Assembly (NCBI GenBank): GCA_946187345.1
Contig: CAMHQD010000015.1
Span: 1 to 53,471 of the forward strand
Length of the DNA stretch: 53,471 nucleotides
From: an uncultured Porphyromonadaceae bacterium
Lineage (GTDB): Bacteria; Bacteroidota; Bacteroidia; Bacteroidales; Muribaculaceae
Direction of reading: 5' to 3'
How positions within the stretch are numbered: the stretch's first letter is position 1; the number at the start of each line of letters is the position of its first letter. The translations under genes were made by a program, and so were the position numbers. Below, piece by piece: positions 39,218 to 48,766 of the stretch. The notes beneath the pieces were generated by a model. The model did not search any database. It worked only from the letters and a program-made list of their open reading frames with translations, and was not told the DNA's origin.

Positions 39218-42147
39218 AGTCGTTTTTATCACAAGTGGCAACTCACTACGGCAACGTGGATAGGAGTGACTTTGCCCGCTACTGCTTTGTGTTTCCCAAC
39301 AAGCGTAGCGGCCAATTTTTCGAGCGTGAGTTGCAGCACTCGCTGCCGCCCGGCAGAGCGACACTCTTGCCGCAGGTGACCACCATCAGTGAGTTTGTCG
39401 CTACCGTGGCCCGCGTCAATGTCGCCAACCAACTTGAGTGCCTTTTTGTACTCTACAAAGCCTACTGTGAGGTGATGGCCGACCACGGCGAGACTAATCT
39501 GTCACCATTTGACGACTTTATCCGCTGGGCGACAATTATAGTGCGGGACTTTGATGACATTGACACCTGTATGGTGGACTACCAATCGCTCTACGGCAAC
39601 ATCAATAACCTGAACGACATCACCACCGACCCCATTGATGACGAACTGCGAACTGAAATCAACCGCTACCTGAATGTGGCACCCACCACCGGTGACGACA
39701 CGCTCTTTGTCAAAAACAACTACATGACATTGTGGCACGCGCTGCCCGAGATATACGCCCGCTATCACGCGTTACTCGATTTTTATTGGAAGGGCAAGAC
39801 ATCGGTTGGCATGGCTTACCGCCGCGCCGCCACACGCTTGAGGGACGCCGAAGCGTTGCCGGCCGACTTGAGTCACCGGCACTATGTGATGGTGGGATTT
39901 GTGTGGCTGAGCAACAGCGAGCGCGCCATCTTCACGCGGCTCAAAGAGTACGGCGTGGCCGACTTTTGGTGGGACGACGCGTCATGGGCGTTTGGCAATA
40001 ACGACAACGCGGCCGCCAGGCTGATGAGCGACAATGTGAGGAACTTCCCGCCACCGGCCGCTATCGAGCGTCTCGCTCTCGACACCCATGGCGACTATCA
40101 TGTGGTGAGGGTGCCGTCACGGGTGGGCCAGACCAAAGTGGTGAGACAACTGCTGCGCGACGTTGGTGTGAGTAGCGATGAGACACGCACCGCTATCGTG
40201 CTGCCCGACGAGTCGTTGCTTCAACCATTGCTCAATGCTATCGGCAACGATGACGGCGAGCGACCACTATATGACAAAATCAATGTCACCATCGGTTATC
40301 GCATGAAGTCCAGCAGCATCGTCTCGCTGATGAACATTGTCGCCCGTTGCCACACTCACGCCAGGCGCCATGGTGATGGCACGGTGACATTTTACCGCGA
40401 GGACGTGCGCGACATTCTTTCACACCCCGTAATCAAAACGGCCCACACTCGCACCGCGATTAATCTGACAGCGGCAGTCGACACACTCCAGTCATATGAG
40501 GTGCCGGTGGCAATATTTGACGGCACACCACTGCAACCACTTTTTGACACTACCGACATCATGGCCACCGCCGGCACAATGGAGCAGGCCGTCGCATATA
40601 TTGACAGCATTTATAAATTTGTTGACGACTTGCGGCAACGACTTGCCGTTGCGCGCCCTGTCGACATTAACGGTGATGAACGACTCACGGTATCGCTGCA
40701 AGGAGAGTTCATGCGCAACTACGGCGAGCAGTTGCTAATGGTGCGCGGATTGCTCACCAGATTTCACGACGCGTTATCGGGCTCGGCTGTCATGTATCTG
40801 GTCAACCGGCTGGCGGCGGCTTGCGTTATTCCGTTCAGCGGTGAGCCGCTGCAGGGTATTCAAGTGATGGGTATGCTTGAGACAAGGTGCCTTGACTTTG
40901 ACAACCTGATTATCCTCTCGGCCAACGAGCGGGCACTCCCCCAACGCTCACGCGCCAATTCCTTTATCGCCAACTGGCTGCGGCGCATCTACGGGTTGCC
41001 GTCGGTGGAAGATGGCGAAACGATGTCGGCCTACTACTTCTTCCGGCTGCTCTCACGCGCCTCAAAGGTGAGACTGGTCTATGACACCAGCAGTATGTCT
41101 CACGGCTCCACCGAGCCGTCACGATTTATCAGCCAACTCGAGATGCTCCACCTGCAAGAGAAACTGCCCGTCGACAGTTTCAAGACCGCGCAACGGGCCA
41201 ACGAGCCACGCAAGATTACAGTGCCCAACCCCGGCCACGATGTGATGACCGCCTTATTCGGTGGCGGCGGCAGCAAAAGACTGTCGGCGAGTTCAATCAA
41301 TAAGTATATCCAATGTCCGCTCCGGTTCTATCTTCACTACATCGTTGGTCTGCCTGACGACAACGTGCCGTCTGACTTTATGGACTATAGCGAGTTTGGC
41401 ACCATTGTCCACGACACGCTGCAGGCCATCTATGAGCCTCTTATTGGTAAAGAACTGTATATCAATGACCTCCGGCAACTCAAGCAGAAGGTAGAGCGGA
41501 TGGTGCGCCAGACCACCAACCGCGTTTATTTCCACAACGAGGCGGAGCCTGACCGGCCTCTCATTGGTAATGCTCTGATATTGAGCGAAGCCATCGAGCG
41601 GATGGTGCATCGCGCCATCGAACTTGACATACAAAGCATCGCCGATGGCGGCCCACTCGTGGTAGTGGGATGCGAGCACGAGATTGAGTTGCCGGTATTT
41701 ATCGGAAAGCGCACGATTAATTTCTATTGCAAGGTGGACCGCATCGATCGTGTGAACGGCATATTGCGCATTGTTGACTTCAAGACCGGCAAGGACAAGA
41801 CTTCTTGCGGCGAAGTGCGACAGATGTTTGAGCCCGACGCTAAAGGCGAAACCTGCCACGCTATGTTGCAACTCATGCTCTATTGCAATGCCTATACGCA
41901 AAACGATAAGGACAGTCACGAACCAATCCGGCCTTACCTCTATAAGTTGAGCGAGCCCAAGGAGAGTGGCTTCAAGATTGCGAAACAACATGACTATTTG
42001 TTTGACGTCAACGATGTTATCAACATCGAGTTTCTTAGATACCTGGGCGATAAAATTGATTTCATGATGGGAGAGCAACCGTTCGGACAATGCGAGAGCG
42101 CGGCCAAGTGTGTTTACTGCCGCTACTCGGCGTTCTGCAACAGATAA
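39214..42147 (+). CDS. AddB-like PD-(D/E)XK nuclease / inactive helicase with Fe-S cluster
   Basis: This 977-residue protein has the architecture of AddB, the partner of AddA in double-strand break end processing. The N-terminus VFPNKRSGQFFERELQ is the helicase-like domain and appears to lack a functional P-loop. Near residue 690, SASSINKYIQCPLRFYLHY supplies the first Fe-S cysteine. The nuclease motif VDRIDRVNGILRIVDFKTGK lies at about 845-862. The C-terminal C-x2-C-x5-C (Cys966, 969, 975) completes the cluster. It overlaps holB by 4 nt. The expected addA gene does not follow. Confidence 0.9.
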   Translation: MKSFLSQVATHYGNVDRSDFARYCFVFPNKRSGQFFERELQHSLPPGRATLLPQVTTISEFVATVARVNVANQLECLFVLYKAYCEVMADHGETNLSPFDDFIRWATIIVRDFDDIDTCMVDYQSLYGNINNLNDITTDPIDDELRTEINRYLNVAPTTGDDTLFVKNNYMTLWHALPEIYARYHALLDFYWKGKTSVGMAYRRAATRLRDAEALPADLSHRHYVMVGFVWLSNSERAIFTRLKEYGVADFWWDDASWAFGNNDNAAARLMSDNVRNFPPPAAIERLALDTHGDYHVVRVPSRVGQTKVVRQLLRDVGVSSDETRTAIVLPDESLLQPLLNAIGNDDGERPLYDKINVTIGYRMKSSSIVSLMNIVARCHTHARRHGDGTVTFYREDVRDILSHPVIKTAHTRTAINLTAAVDTLQSYEVPVAIFDGTPLQPLFDTTDIMATAGTMEQAVAYIDSIYKFVDDLRQRLAVARPVDINGDERLTVSLQGEFMRNYGEQLLMVRGLLTRFHDALSGSAVMYLVNRLAAACVIPFSGEPLQGIQVMGMLETRCLDFDNLIILSANERALPQRSRANSFIANWLRRIYGLPSVEDGETMSAYYFFRLLSRASKVRLVYDTSSMSHGSTEPSRFISQLEMLHLQEKLPVDSFKTAQRANEPRKITVPNPGHDVMTALFGGGGSKRLSASSINKYIQCPLRFYLHYIVGLPDDNVPSDFMDYSEFGTIVHDTLQAIYEPLIGKELYINDLRQLKQKVERMVRQTTNRVYFHNEAEPDRPLIGNALILSEAIERMVHRAIELDIQSIADGGPLVVVGCEHEIELPVFIGKRTINFYCKVDRIDRVNGILRIVDFKTGKDKTSCGEVRQMFEPDAKGETCHAMLQLMLYCNAYTQNDKDSHEPIRPYLYKLSEPKESGFKIAKQHDYLFDVNDVINIEFLRYLGDKIDFMMGEQPFGQCESAAKCVYCRYSAFCNR

Positions 42148-42191
42148 TATGGCCTCCATAATTATATAACTTTATAATAGTCGTGTCGCGA

Positions 42192-43352
42192 ATGTTATCC
42201 ACACTGAAGAGAATCGGACTGTTGCCGCGCGTGCTTATCGCCATTATCGCCGGCATCGCGTTTGGATTGTTATCGCCACTGCCGGTGGTGAGGGTTTTTG
42301 TGACCTTCAATGGAGTGTTCGGCAACTTCATCGGCTTTCTCATTCCGCTCATCATCTTTGGCCTGGTCACACCGGCCATAGCCAATATAGGCAAGAGTGC
42401 CGGTCGCCTGCTATTCATCACAGCGATCATCGCCTACGGCAGCAGTGTGGCCAGCGGACTAATGGCATGGCTGACGGGTGCCGCATTGTTTCCTCACTTG
42501 ATTGATGGTGACGCCGCCCGCCAATTGGTGGAAGGCGCGGAATCCGTGGAACCGTACTTCAAGATAGCCATTCCGCCCATCGCCGATGTGATGTCTGTGC
42601 TCGTGCTGTCATTCACGATGGGCTTAGGCATGGCGGCATTTGACTCGAAAGGTCTCAAGCATGGCATGAACGAGTTTCGTGAGATTATCTCACGCGCCAT
42701 CGCCGTTGCTCTCGTTCCGTTGCTGCCGCTTTACATCATGGGCATCTTCATGGAGATGGCATTCACAGGCCAGGCGTGGAAAGTGCTTACTATCTTTGTC
42801 GCCATCATCGGTGTGATTTTTGCCATGCACATAGTGCTGTTGTTGGTACAATATCTCATCGCCGGCACCATCGCTCATCGCAACCCGCTGCGCGCCATGT
42901 GGACAATGCTACCGGCCTACGCCACCGCGTTGGGCACCAGCAGCAGTGCCGCTACCATCCCGGTCACGTTGCGATGCGTCAAAGACAATGGAGTGCGTGA
43001 CGATGTCGCCGACTTTGTGGTGCCTCTGTGCGCGACCATCCACTTGAGCGGCAGCGCGATGAAGATCACTGCCTGCGCCGTGGCGCTGATGCTCATGCAG
43101 GGCATCACGGTGGAGTCGCTGACGATGGTGGGCTTCGTCATGATGCTCGGCGTGATGATGGTTGCCGCGCCAGGCGTGCCCGGCGGCGCCATCATGGCCT
43201 CACTGGGTGTGCTTGACACAATCCTCGGCTTCACTGCCGACCAGCAGGCGCTCATGATTGCCCTTTATATCACGATGGACAGTTTCGGCACCGCATGCAA
43301 CGTTACCGGTGACGGTGCCATCGCCCTTATCGTCAACAGGGTGAGTAATTAG
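42192..43352 (+). CDS. Dicarboxylate/amino acid:cation symporter (DAACS, SLC1 type)
   Basis: This inner-membrane carrier couples uptake of a dicarboxylate or amino acid to Na+ or H+. The 386-residue protein has eight helices plus hairpin loops typical of the family: LGTSSSAATIPVTL (HP1 serine-rich motif), LSGSAMKITACAV, VMMVAAPGVPGGAI (HP2) and TMDSFGTACNVTGDGAIALIV, corresponding to the NMDGT/D-x4-N region. That last region has MDSFGT instead of NMDGT placement, and the substrate is not predictable (serine/threonine, glutamate and dicarboxylates are all possible). The ATG at 42192 is preferred over a GTG at 42183. It lies 44 bp after the AddB-like gene. Confidence 0.9.
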   Translation: MLSTLKRIGLLPRVLIAIIAGIAFGLLSPLPVVRVFVTFNGVFGNFIGFLIPLIIFGLVTPAIANIGKSAGRLLFITAIIAYGSSVASGLMAWLTGAALFPHLIDGDAARQLVEGAESVEPYFKIAIPPIADVMSVLVLSFTMGLGMAAFDSKGLKHGMNEFREIISRAIAVALVPLLPLYIMGIFMEMAFTGQAWKVLTIFVAIIGVIFAMHIVLLLVQYLIAGTIAHRNPLRAMWTMLPAYATALGTSSSAATIPVTLRCVKDNGVRDDVADFVVPLCATIHLSGSAMKITACAVALMLMQGITVESLTMVGFVMMLGVMMVAAPGVPGGAIMASLGVLDTILGFTADQQALMIALYITMDSFGTACNVTGDGAIALIVNRVSN

Positions 43353-43394
43353 TGATTATTTGCTCTTTTTCTCTTATAACAATAACTCTCAACT

Positions 43395-43850
43395 ATGAAA
43401 ATTGGTGACAAAATTCCAGAATTGCTCGGCCGTGACGCCGAGGGCAACGTGGTGCGGGCAAGCGACTTTGCCGGCCGCAAGTTGATAATCTATTTCTACC
43501 CCAAGGACAACACGCCTGGCTGCACCGCCGAGGCGTGCAGCCTTGCCGAGGGCTACGGCCGCCTGCAAGCCGCCGGTTTCGCCCTGCTGGGTGTCAGCCG
43601 CGACAGTGCAGCATCACACCTCAAGTTCGCCGCCAAGCACTCCCTGCCCTTCCCGCTCATCGCCGACGAGGATACCTCACTCAACCAAGCCTTCGGCGTA
43701 TGGCGCGAGAAGAAGATGGCCGGCCGCACCTATATGGGCACCGTGCGCACCACATTCATCATCGACGGCAACGGCATCGTCACCCACATCATCGACAAGG
43801 TCAACACCAAAGACCACGCCTCGCAAATTCTCAAACTCGTCAATAACTAA
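43395..43850 (+). CDS. bcp: Thioredoxin-dependent thiol peroxidase (Bcp/PrxQ)
   Basis: Bcp reduces hydrogen peroxide and organic hydroperoxides using thioredoxin. The 151-residue protein has the peroxidatic and resolving cysteines in NTPGCTAEACSLAEG (Cys43 and Cys48, the CP-x4-CR spacing of PrxQ), plus FPLIADEDTSLNQAFGVWREKKM and RTTFIIDGNG. The length is normal. It follows the symporter by 42 bp and is probably the last gene of the cluster starting at udk. Confidence 0.95.
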   Translation: MKIGDKIPELLGRDAEGNVVRASDFAGRKLIIYFYPKDNTPGCTAEACSLAEGYGRLQAAGFALLGVSRDSAASHLKFAAKHSLPFPLIADEDTSLNQAFGVWREKKMAGRTYMGTVRTTFIIDGNGIVTHIIDKVNTKDHASQILKLVNN

Positions 43851-43915
43851 ACTATATCCACTGCAAATTGTATTACATTTTACGCAACAATCTTTTCAAC
43901 ATAAATATCCATAAA

Positions 43916-43969
43916 TTTGAAAAGTCGCTTGAAAAGTGTAACTTTGCATCAAAAAGTCGCTTGAAAAAG
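43916..43969 (+). promoter_or_regulatory. Promoter of the S9 peptidase gene bracketed by a direct repeat
   Basis: TTTG (43916-43919) and TAACTTTG (43939-43946) are 19 nt apart, an exact Bacteroidota promoter. The 16-mer AAAAGTCGCTTGAAAA occurs at 43920-43935, between the two boxes, and again at 43952-43967, across the likely transcription start. This is the expected place for an operator. The rest of the 237-bp spacer up to the ATG is AT-rich without a gene. Confidence 0.7.
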
Positions 43970-44087
43970 CGCTAACGTAGGCACTAACGCTGTACTGCTC
44001 ACATCGCAATTCTATATGCTTTTCCTTCTAACGGATTTGTAAAAGTCATCATCTTGCTTTTTTCCAATAAGATTTTTTGTGACTTAT

Positions 44088-46232
44088 ATGAAATTTATTT
44101 TCTTTGCTATATCTGCTATTTTGGCTTGCTCGGCGGGAGCATTCACAATCGAGGACTTCACTCTTGGGCAACGGTTCCCTGAGAGCATGGGAGACTATGA
44201 ATTGACCGGTGACGAGGGCACATACCTTGTGATGAGCGACGACGGACGCCGCATCGAGCGTAGGCTGTTGCAACACCGCGACAGTGTCGTGGGCACCGTG
44301 GTGGATGGCACCACGCCGTGGGACGGCTACTCAATGAGCGACGATGGCAGCCACATTCTGCTGTGGAACGACAGCGAACCAATCTACCGCAACTCGTTCC
44401 GTGCTCACTATAGCGTCTACGACACCACTAACGGCACTCTCACTCCGGTTGACAACGACTCGCTCATTGAGATTGCGACACTTTCGCCACAAGGCGACCG
44501 CGTGGCCTACGTCAGCGACTGCGACATTTACGTGCGTGATATTGCCACCGGCAATATCACACGTGTCACCAATGACGGACTGCACGGCAGTGTCACCAAT
44601 GGTGTGCCAGACTGGGTCTACCAGGAAGAGTTCGGCATGCTCTCATCGCTGCGCTGGAGTCCGGACGGACATACGTTAACTTTCATTCGCTGGGACGAGA
44701 CCAAGGTGCCCGTCACATGGGTCACTCTCTATGAGGGAGCCTGCACGCCGCGCGAGCAATACCATCTCTATCCGGGTCGCTACGAGTTCAAATACCCCGT
44801 CGCCGGACAGCCAAACGCAACAGTAACCATCCACAGTTGGGAGGCCTCCACTGGTCATGTTGCCACCGTCGCCGTGCCGCTCGATGCCGACGGATACGTG
44901 CCTCACCTCGATTTCGCGCCCGATGGGCGCCTGATGGTTGGAACGCTCAACCGCCTTCAGAATCACTGGCAAATCTATGCCGTCGCCACAAGCGGACACA
45001 TTAATCAAGTTTACAACGAGACATCCGCCAGATGGATTGATGTGTCGCGCGCCGGTGGAGTGCGTTTTCTTGACAACGGCGACATTGTCATTCCCAGCGA
45101 CCGCGACGGCTACACCCGCCTCTACCTGCTTGACAGATCCGGGAGGCAAACGGTCATACTCAACGCCGGTAGCAATGAGGAGGTTACATATTACTACGGC
45201 TACGATGCCCGCCGCCACGTTCACTACTACCAGCGCACAGCAGGCCCACTGCGGCGAGTGGTGTGCCGCGCCGATGCCAAAGGACGGCATGAAACGATTC
45301 TCGGCAACATCGACGGCACTTCCTCGGCACGCTTCAACAACGATTTCACTATTATGGTGGAGCGCTACAGCAACGCCGCCACACCTGACGTGTACACCCT
45401 CTACCGCAACGACCGCCCGCAGTGTGTGCTCGAGGATAACCACGAGTACGCGGCACGCTTCGCCGGAGTGCCACTTCGCGAACCCATAACCGTTCCCAAC
45501 GGATGCGGCGACACCCTCAACGGCTACCTCATCAAGCCGGCCGACTTCGACCCGTCGCACCGCTACCCTGTGATTATGTCACAGTATAGTGGCCCCGGCT
45601 CACAGGAGGTGCTCGACCGATGGGTGCTCGATTGGGAAAACTATGCCGCCATGCAAGGCTACGTCGTGGCATGCGTTGACCCGCGCGGCACAGGCTGCCG
45701 CGGCAAGGCGTGGCGAACTCAGGTCTACCGCAACCTGGGACTGCTTGAGACTGAAGACCAGATTGCCGCGGCGCGTTACATGGCCTCGCTGCCATGGGTG
45801 GACGGCGACCGTATCGCCATTTACGGGTGGAGTTATGGTGGCTTTGAGACACTCATGGCTTTGTCACAAGGAGACAAGAGCCCCTATCGCGCCGGCGTGG
45901 CCATCGCTCCGGTCACCTCGTGGCGCTTCTACGATACCATCTACACCGAGCGCTATATGGGACTGCCCGACGACAATACTACCGGCTACAACCGCAGTCC
46001 GCTCATGCTGGCTGACGGATTGCGCGGCGACTTGCTGCTCATCTTTGGCAGCGCCGACGACAACGTGCAAATCATCAACGAGATGCAATATTTAGCCGTG
46101 CTCAATGATATGGGACGCGACATCGACATCATGGTCTACCCCAACATGAACCACAGCATCAACGGATGTGACGTGAGGGCCACACTCTACCGCCGCGTCA
46201 TGCGCTTCCTCGACACCCACTTGAAGCGATAA
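44088..46232 (+). CDS. S9 family peptidase, dipeptidyl peptidase IV type
   Basis: This exported serine peptidase removes X-Pro or X-Ala dipeptides from peptide N-termini, if it behaves like DPP-IV. The 714-residue protein has a signal sequence (MKFIFFAISAILACSAGA, with a weak lipobox at ILAC), an N-terminal eight-blade beta-propeller, and a C-terminal alpha/beta hydrolase domain with GWSYGGF. The triad is Ser582, Asp657 and His689. DWVYQEEFG corresponds to the DPP-IV double-Glu motif that binds the substrate amino terminus. Length and order are those of bacterial DPP-IV. The ATG at 44088 is preferred over a GTG at 44079. It stands alone behind its own promoter and is followed by a terminator. 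Confidence 0.93.
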   Translation: MKFIFFAISAILACSAGAFTIEDFTLGQRFPESMGDYELTGDEGTYLVMSDDGRRIERRLLQHRDSVVGTVVDGTTPWDGYSMSDDGSHILLWNDSEPIYRNSFRAHYSVYDTTNGTLTPVDNDSLIEIATLSPQGDRVAYVSDCDIYVRDIATGNITRVTNDGLHGSVTNGVPDWVYQEEFGMLSSLRWSPDGHTLTFIRWDETKVPVTWVTLYEGACTPREQYHLYPGRYEFKYPVAGQPNATVTIHSWEASTGHVATVAVPLDADGYVPHLDFAPDGRLMVGTLNRLQNHWQIYAVATSGHINQVYNETSARWIDVSRAGGVRFLDNGDIVIPSDRDGYTRLYLLDRSGRQTVILNAGSNEEVTYYYGYDARRHVHYYQRTAGPLRRVVCRADAKGRHETILGNIDGTSSARFNNDFTIMVERYSNAATPDVYTLYRNDRPQCVLEDNHEYAARFAGVPLREPITVPNGCGDTLNGYLIKPADFDPSHRYPVIMSQYSGPGSQEVLDRWVLDWENYAAMQGYVVACVDPRGTGCRGKAWRTQVYRNLGLLETEDQIAAARYMASLPWVDGDRIAIYGWSYGGFETLMALSQGDKSPYRAGVAIAPVTSWRFYDTIYTERYMGLPDDNTTGYNRSPLMLADGLRGDLLLIFGSADDNVQIINEMQYLAVLNDMGRDIDIMVYPNMNHSINGCDVRATLYRRVMRFLDTHLKR

Positions 46233-46273
46233 CCACTGAACTTAATTGAGAAGCCGCTCAGTTTTCTGTTTTT

Positions 46274-46328
46274 TCTCGAAGATTTCCGTTATTTCTCGAT
46301 AATATTCGGGTATCTTCGAGATCTTTTT
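46274..46328 (+). terminator. Terminator of the S9 peptidase gene
   Basis: TCTCGAAGAT (46274-46283) and ATCTTCGAGA (46312-46321) form a perfect 10-bp stem with a 28-nt loop, followed by TCTTTTTG. A weaker TGAG/CTCA hairpin with a T-rich tail precedes it at about 46248-46275. Confidence 0.7.
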
Positions 46329-46362
46329 GCAGTTTTTTTTGCAAAAATCTGTGTAAAAATTA

Positions 46363-46470
46363 TTGCCGAACGGATTTTTTGTGTAATTTTGCAGCGAGAA
46401 AGCCGACCACTCGTCTGAAGGTAACGTTATCAGACTGAAGAAATGCATGAGGTGTGGCGGCTTTCTTTTC
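46363..46470 (+). ncRNA. Candidate small RNA with its own promoter
   Basis: TTG (46363-46365) and TAATTTTG (46384-46391) form a promoter-like pair. Six bases after the -7 box begins a stem AGAAAGCCG (46397-46405) that pairs with CGGCTTTCT (46458-46466), followed by TTTC. It encloses a second hairpin GTCTGA/TCAGAC (46413-46418 and 46430-46435) and an unpaired GAAGAAATGCATGAGG segment. No reading frame of note is present. It could be an independent sRNA ending at the outer stem, or the first part of a long rho leader. Confidence 0.5.
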
Positions 46471-46520
46471 ACTACCAAACGCGATTAACCCTTTTTTCCC
46501 GCAAGAATTTCTTTTCTTTT

Positions 46521-46606
46521 TATCTTTGTGGCTATGCGTGCGGTGTGTTGTCGTGACACGACAACCATTGACGCATGATGTCGGAATGTAATTCGCCATG
46601 ACATCA
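46521..46606 (+). promoter_or_regulatory. rho promoter and structured leader
   Basis: TATCTTTG at 46521-46528 is a good -7 box with a poor -33. The leader of about 100 nt holds two hairpins: GTTGTCG/CGACAAC (46547-46565) and TGATGTC/GACATCA (46576-46606). Rho genes are autoregulated in some bacteria, so a regulatory leader is plausible. Confidence 0.55.
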
Positions 46607-46631
46607 AGCCGCATGAGAGCAATTTAGACAC

Positions 46632-48725
46632 ATGTATAGTTACAACGAATTAAAGTCCATGACCGAAGACGAGCTCCGCTCTGTCGCGCGTTCGATGGGC
46701 GTAAAGAAAGCCGACAGCACACCTGTCGACGACCTCGTGTATAACGTGCTTGACCAACAGGCCATCAGTGATGCGGCAAACGCTCCCGATGTGGAACCAC
46801 GACGTCGCGGACATCGTCGGGGTGAAAAGGCTGACAAGGCGGACAAGAAAGCCGACAAGGCCGAGACGCCCGCCACCGACCTGCCAAATGCCGAGGAGAC
46901 GCCTGCCGAAGACAAACCCAAGCGCGGCCGCCGAAAGAAAAGCGCCGAACCAGAAGCGCAAGCCGGTGCGACGGCAATCGCTGAGCCACAACCCGAGGCA
47001 GAGAAGCCCAAGCGCGGTCGCCGCAAGAAGGCCACAGCCGAAGAGCCAGCCACCGCCGAAGAGCCCGCCGCTACCGAGCAGCCGGTTGCCACCGAGCAGC
47101 CGGTTGCCACCGAGCAACCAGCCACCCAGACCGAGTTGGCAGCCGAAGGCGCTGACGAGACCACCGATGGAGAGAAACCCAAACGCAAACGCCGTCGCAA
47201 GAAAGGCGAGGCAACTGATGCTGACGATTCAAAGCCCGTTGAGGCCGTGGCAGACAACTTGCCTATTGACGACAATACAACTGATAACAGCGACCGGCAA
47301 CAAGCGCCTGAGGCTCATGTTGAGCAGCAACGCGAGTCAGTGGGTTTAGGCTCGTTCTTCAACACAGAGGGTGGCACTACATTCAAGCCGCGTTCGCAAC
47401 GCGAGCGCGAGGAAGCCGCCGCACGTGCCGAGGAAGAACGCCAGCGCGCGGCGGCCGAAGCCGCCAAAGCGCCGATTATGATTCAGGAACCCAAGGCCCA
47501 GAGCCAGATTCCGCAACCCGGTCAAGGCAAGAAGAACCGCCGCAACCGCCGCCAGCAACAGCAGCAGGGACCGCAGATGCCGTTTGAGGGCATACCCTAT
47601 GACTTCGGTGGCATCCTCGACGCCATCGGCGTGCTCGACATCACCGGCGACGGCTACGGCTTCTTGCGCTCCAGCGACTACAATTACCTGGCCTCGCCCG
47701 ACGACATCTACGTCACTCAACAGCAAATCAAGAACTATGGTCTGAAAACCGGCGACGTGGTGGAGTGTACAATCCGTCCGCCGTTGGAGGGAGAGAAATA
47801 CTTCCCGATGTGCGACGTGTTGCTCATCAATGGTCGCACACCCGAGTTTGTTCGCGACCGCGTGCCTTTTGAGCACCTCACGCCACTGTTCCCCGACGAG
47901 AAGTTCGACCTCGTGTCGAAGTTGCGCCCCAATATCTCGCAGCGCGTCATCGACCTCTTCGCCCCCATCGGCAAGGGCCAGCGCGGCCTGATTGTCGCGC
48001 CTCCCAAGACCGGCAAGACGATGCTGCTCAAGGATATCGCCAACGCCATCAGCGAGAACCACCCGGACACCTACATGATTATTCTGCTCATAGACGAGCG
48101 CCCCGAAGAGGTGACCGACATGGTGCGCAGCGTTAACGCCGAGGTTATCGCGTCAACGTTTGACGAGCCGGCCGACCGCCATGTGAAGATTGCCGACTTG
48201 GTGCTTAACAAGGCCAAGCGCATGGTGGAGTGCGGTCACGACGTGGTGATTCTGCTCGACTCGATCACACGTCTCGCGCGCGCCTATAACACCATCGCGC
48301 CGGCCAGTGGCAAGATCCTCACCGGCGGCGTTGACGCCAACGCGCTGCAGCGCCCGAAGCGTTTCTTTGGCGCGGCACGCAACATCGAGAACGGCGGCAG
48401 CCTGACGATTATCGCCACCGCTTTGATTGAGACCGGCTCGAAGATGGACGAGGTGATCTTTGAGGAGTTCAAGGGCACCGGCAACATGGAGTTGCAACTT
48501 GACCGCAAACTGAGCAACAAACGCATCTTCCCTGCGGTGGACGTGGTGGCCAGCAGCACGCGCCGCGACGACCTGCTGCTGCCGCAAGACACGCTCAACC
48601 GCATGTGGATCACGCGCCGCTTCTTGAGCGACCGCACAAGCGTGGAGGCGATGGAGTTTGTCAAAGAGCGATTAGAACGCAGCCGCACCAACGAGGAATT
48701 CCTACGCGACATTCAGCAACAATAA
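46632..48725 (+). CDS. rho: Transcription termination factor Rho with long disordered insertion
   Basis: Rho is the hexameric RNA-dependent ATPase that terminates untranslated transcripts. The 697-residue protein has a short N-terminal helical domain ([22 protein letters not shown]). Residues from about 50 to 310 are low-complexity and rich in Lys, Arg, Glu, Ala and Gln. They include three [13 protein letters not shown] basic clusters and a tandem VATEQP repeat. The RNA-binding cold-shock domain follows ([21 protein letters not shown], split here as [11 protein letters not shown] and [10 protein letters not shown]), then the ATPase core with Walker A Lys462 (VAPPKTGKT) and [13 protein letters not shown]. 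An equivalent disordered region in Bacteroides Rho is known to drive condensate formation. ruvX follows after 41 bp. Confidence 0.97.
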   Translation: MYSYNELKSMTEDELRSVARSMGVKKADSTPVDDLVYNVLDQQAISDAANAPDVEPRRRGHRRGEKADKADKKADKAETPATDLPNAEETPAEDKPKRGRRKKSAEPEAQAGATAIAEPQPEAEKPKRGRRKKATAEEPATAEEPAATEQPVATEQPVATEQPATQTELAAEGADETTDGEKPKRKRRRKKGEATDADDSKPVEAVADNLPIDDNTTDNSDRQQAPEAHVEQQRESVGLGSFFNTEGGTTFKPRSQREREEAAARAEEERQRAAAEAAKAPIMIQEPKAQSQIPQPGQGKKNRRNRRQQQQQGPQMPFEGIPYDFGGILDAIGVLDITGDGYGFLRSSDYNYLASPDDIYVTQQQIKNYGLKTGDVVECTIRPPLEGEKYFPMCDVLLINGRTPEFVRDRVPFEHLTPLFPDEKFDLVSKLRPNISQRVIDLFAPIGKGQRGLIVAPPKTGKTMLLKDIANAISENHPDTYMIILLIDERPEEVTDMVRSVNAEVIASTFDEPADRHVKIADLVLNKAKRMVECGHDVVILLDSITRLARAYNTIAPASGKILTGGVDANALQRPKRFFGAARNIENGGSLTIIATALIETGSKMDEVIFEEFKGTGNMELQLDRKLSNKRIFPAVDVVASSTRRDDLLLPQDTLNRMWITRRFLSDRTSVEAMEFVKERLERSRTNEEFLRDIQQQ

Positions 48726-48766
48726 TAGTCGTTGATTGTTAATATTCGAATAAGCCAGAAACTATA

